In this document: positions 35,804 to 38,322 of the stretch, in pieces
Numbering within the stretch: position 1 is the stretch's first letter
How the letters are laid out: every line of letters starts with the position of its first letter
Assembly: GCA_024711155.1 (NCBI GenBank)
Contig: JANJTK010000117.1
Location: forward strand, 1-38,322
Direction of reading: 5' to 3'
DNA length: 38,322 nucleotides
From: Burkholderiaceae bacterium
GTDB lineage: Bacteria; Pseudomonadota; Gammaproteobacteria; Burkholderiales; Burkholderiaceae_E
The notes under the pieces: generated by a model
What the model was told of the DNA's origin: nothing
Databases searched by the model: none
The model's input: only the letters and a program-made list of their open reading frames with translations
Made by a program: the position numbers and the translations under genes

Positions 35804-36819
35804 GCGGCGCCAACCCGCTCGACGGTTTCGTCGTCGACCGCGCGCAGATCGGCTGGGTCGGCCGCGACCTGCACCGTCCCGAGTGCATCCTCGCCGAGCC
35901 CGATGGCACGCTGTGGGTCGCCGACGCGCGCGGCGGCGTGATGCGCATCGACGCCGACGGTTCGCAGCGGCTGATCGCGCAGCAGGCCGACGCGCGCTTC
36001 GACGCGCAGGCCGACCTGCACGCCCGCTACACGCAGGGCACGCTGCCCAACGGGCTCGCATTCGCGCGCAACGGCGACCTCCTGATCTCGAACTTCGGCA
36101 CCGACCTGCTCGAAGTGATGACGCGCGACGGGCGCACCCGCACGCTGTACGACTCGATCGACGGCAAGCCGATCGGCAAGGTCAACTTCGTGCTGCGCGA
36201 CTCGAAGGACCGCATCTGGCTCACCGTCTCGACGATGGTCAATCCGTGGACGAAGGCGGTCTCGCTGCCCGAGGGCGACGGCTACGTCGCGATGGCCGAC
36301 GAGCGCGGCCTGCGCGTCGTCGCCGACGGCTTTCGCTTCACCAACGAGATCCGCTTCGACGCCCGCGAAGAGTGGCTCTACGTGGTCGAGACCACCGGGC
36401 CGCACGTCACGCGCCTGCGCGTGCGCGCCGACGGCTCGCTCGGCGAGCGCGAGATCTTCGGGCCCTCGCATCTAGGGGGTTTCCCGGACGGCATCGCGTT
36501 CGACGCGCACGGCAACCTCTGGGGCACGCTCGTGATGGTCGACCGGATCTTCGCGCTCACCCCCCAGGGCGACCTGCGCATCCTGATCGACGACGGCAAC
36601 CCCGAGGCAAGCCGCGCGCTGATGGAAAACTGGGAGCGCGGCACCGCCACGATGGAGCACATGGCGGCCGCCCGCGGCACGCTCGCGCCGTGGATGGCGA
36701 GCATCACCTTCGGCGGGCCCGACCTGCGCAACGTCTACGTCGGTTCGCTGATGGGCGACCGGATCCCGTGGTTCCGCTCGCCTGTGCCCGGCCTGCCGAT
36801 GGTGCACTGGCGCGCCTGA
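35800..36819 (+). CDS. SMP-30/gluconolactonase/LRE family protein
   Basis: RPECILAEPDGTLWVADARGGVMRID...LPNGLAFARNGDLLISNFGTDLLEVM...FTNEIRFDAREEWLYVVETTGPHVTRLRV...FPDGIAFDAHGNLWGTL. ATGA overlap. Confidence 0.9.
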   Translation: MSGANPLDGFVVDRAQIGWVGRDLHRPECILAEPDGTLWVADARGGVMRIDADGSQRLIAQQADARFDAQADLHARYTQGTLPNGLAFARNGDLLISNFGTDLLEVMTRDGRTRTLYDSIDGKPIGKVNFVLRDSKDRIWLTVSTMVNPWTKAVSLPEGDGYVAMADERGLRVVADGFRFTNEIRFDAREEWLYVVETTGPHVTRLRVRADGSLGEREIFGPSHLGGFPDGIAFDAHGNLWGTLVMVDRIFALTPQGDLRILIDDGNPEASRALMENWERGTATMEHMAAARGTLAPWMASITFGGPDLRNVYVGSLMGDRIPWFRSPVPGLPMVHWRA

Positions 36820-36922
36820 GCCACGCAACTGAGCCGCGCAACACGCGCCGGCACGCGGGCGCGGGGCTACAATCCCCGCAGCGGTCGCAACCACAAAGAC
36901 GAAGAAGGCCAACAAGGAGACG

Positions 36923-37390
36923 ATGCCGATGCGCATCCGCAATCACCGCGACTTCTGGTCGGGGGCGATGTTCCTCGTGCTGGGGGTGCTGTTCGCCGTG
37001 CTGTCGCAGTCGTACCGGATGGGCACGCCGGCGCGCATGGGGCCGGGGTTCTTCCCGACGATGCTGGGGGCGCTGCTGGCGCTGCTGGGCGCAGCGATCG
37101 TCTGGCAATCGCTGGGCCAGCGCGGGCGCGAGGAGCGCGTGGGCGCCTTCGGCTGGCGCGAGACGCTGCTGGTGCTGCTGGCGATCGGCCTGTTCGCGGC
37201 GGCGCTGCCCAGGCTCGGGCTGGTGGTGGCGGTCGCGCTGCTGATCGTCGTCTCGGCGCTCGCGAGCCACGAGTTCTCGTGGAAGGAGACGATCGCGTCG
37301 CTGGCTGCGCTGCTGGTGCTCTCGACGCTGGTGTTCGTCAAGGGGCTGGAGCTGCAGATCGCGCTGTGGCCGGCGTTCCCGGGCCGCTGA
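36923..37390 (+). CDS. tctB: Tripartite tricarboxylate transporter small permease (TctB)
   Basis: FWSGAMFLVLGVLFAVLSQSYRMGTPARMGPGFFPTMLGALLALLGAAIV: TctB signature. Confidence 0.92.
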   Translation: MPMRIRNHRDFWSGAMFLVLGVLFAVLSQSYRMGTPARMGPGFFPTMLGALLALLGAAIVWQSLGQRGREERVGAFGWRETLLVLLAIGLFAAALPRLGLVVAVALLIVVSALASHEFSWKETIASLAALLVLSTLVFVKGLELQIALWPAFPGR

Positions 37391-37406
37391 GGCAGGAGCC
37401 GCGACG

Positions 37407-38322
37407 ATGGAACTGATGTCGAACCTCGCGCTGGGCTTCGCCACCGCGCTGACGCTGGCCAACGTGATGTACTGCTTCGTCGGCGTGCTGCTGGGCACGC
37501 TGATCGGCGTGCTGCCCGGGATCGGCCCGCTGGCGACGATCGCGATGCTGCTGCCGATCACCTACAAGATGACCGACCCGACCACCGCGCTGATCATGCT
37601 GGCCGGCATCTACTACGGCGCGCAGTACGGCGGATCGACCACCGCGATCCTCGTGAACCTGCCCGGCGAGACCTCGTCGGTGGTGACCACGCTCGACGGC
37701 TACCAGATGGCGCGCAACGGGCGCGCCGGGCCGGCGCTGTCGATCGCGGCGATCGGTTCGTTCTTCGCTGGCACGGTGGCGACGATGCTGATCGCCGGCT
37801 TCGCGCCGCCGCTGGCCGAGGTGGCGTTCAAGTTCGGCCCGGCCGAGTACTTCTCGCTGATGGTGCTGGGCCTGATCGCGGCGGTGATCCTCGCGCACGG
37901 CTCGATCCTGAAGGCGCTGGCGATGGTGGTGTTCGGGCTGCTGATCGGGATGGTGGGCACCGACGTGAACTCGGGCGTGGCGCGCTTCTCGTTCGACATC
38001 CCCGAGCTCACCGACGGCATCGAGTTCGCGGCGGTCGCGATGGGGATCTTCGGCTTCGGCGAGATCATCGTGAACCTCGAGCAGCGCGACAACCGCGAGG
38101 TGTTCACCAAGAGCGTCGGGCGCCTGCTGCCCAGCATGGCCGAGTTCAAGGCGTCGATCGCGCCGATCATCCGCGGCACGGCGCTGGGCTCGTTCCTGGG
38201 CATCCTGCCCGGCGGCGGCGCGGTGCTCGCGTCGTTCACCTCGTACGCCGTCGAGAAGAAGATCTCGAAGACCCCCGAGCGCTTCGGCAAGGGCGCGATC
38301 GAGGGGGTGGCCGGCCCCGAGT
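37407..38322 (+). CDS. tctA: Tripartite tricarboxylate transporter large permease (TctA), truncated by window end
   Basis: Manual translation from ATG 37407: MELMSNLALGFATALTLANVMYCFVGVLLGTLIGVLPGIGPLATIAMLLPITYKMTDPTTALIMLAGIYYGAQYGGSTTAILVNLPGETSSVVTTLDGYQMARNGRAG.... Absent from the ORF track because its stop is outside the window. Confidence 0.95.
   Translation, partial: MELMSNLALGFATALTLANVMYCFVGVLLGTLIGVLPGIGPLATIAMLLPITYKMTDPTTALIMLAGIYYGAQYGGSTTAILVNLPGETSSVVTTLDGYQMARNGRAGPALSIAAIGSFFAGTVATMLIAGFAPPLAEVAFKFGPAEYFSLMVLGLIAAVILAHGSILKALAMVVFGLLIGMVGTDVNSGVARFSFDIPELTDGIEFAAVAMGIFGFGEIIVNLEQRDNREVFTKSVGRLLPSMAEFKASIAPIIRGTALGSFLGILPGGGAVLASFTSYAVEKKISKTPERFGKGAIEGVAGPE

Overview
High-GC proteobacterial (probably beta-proteobacterial) catabolic region with about 29 supported CDSs and no rRNA, tRNA, CRISPR or transposase that I could see. 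Working from translations, motifs and remembered family sequences, I see five blocks. (1) Minus strand, about 1-6.2 kb: a corrinoid/tetrahydrofolate C1-transfer module with a pterin-binding methyltransferase, a RACo-type corrinoid activator, a MetH-activation-domain-like protein and a MetV-MetF fusion. A URO-D-family methyltransferase-like gene lies at 16.1-17.3 kb (+). (2) Minus strand, 6.4-15.8 kb, between those C1 genes: homologues of both subunits of pyrogallol-phloroglucinol transhydroxylase, a ThDP enzyme, a 6-oxocamphor-hydrolase-like C-C hydrolase, a beta-hydroxyacid-dehydrogenase-like reductase, a small membrane protein and an acyl-CoA ligase. I think this is the most novel system: a candidate route for ring transformation and cyclic beta-diketone cleavage, perhaps linked to methyl removal. 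(3) Minus strand, 17.4-28.2 kb: a B12-dependent acyl-CoA mutase operon with MeaB, two acyl-CoA dehydrogenases, crotonases, an OYE-family reductase and SnoaL-like proteins. The mutase lacks the residues that define methylmalonyl-CoA mutase. (4) 28.4-33.1 kb: a Bug/TctC-type binding protein, a cupin with a Lys/Ala-rich tail, and a TRAP transporter (DctPQM). (5) Plus strand, 33.2-38.3 kb: TetR, FAH-family, cyclase-family and SMP-30 genes, then TctB and TctA (TctA truncated by the window). Three promoter regions, two with overlapping palindromes, can be read directly. Substrates are inferred, not demonstrated.
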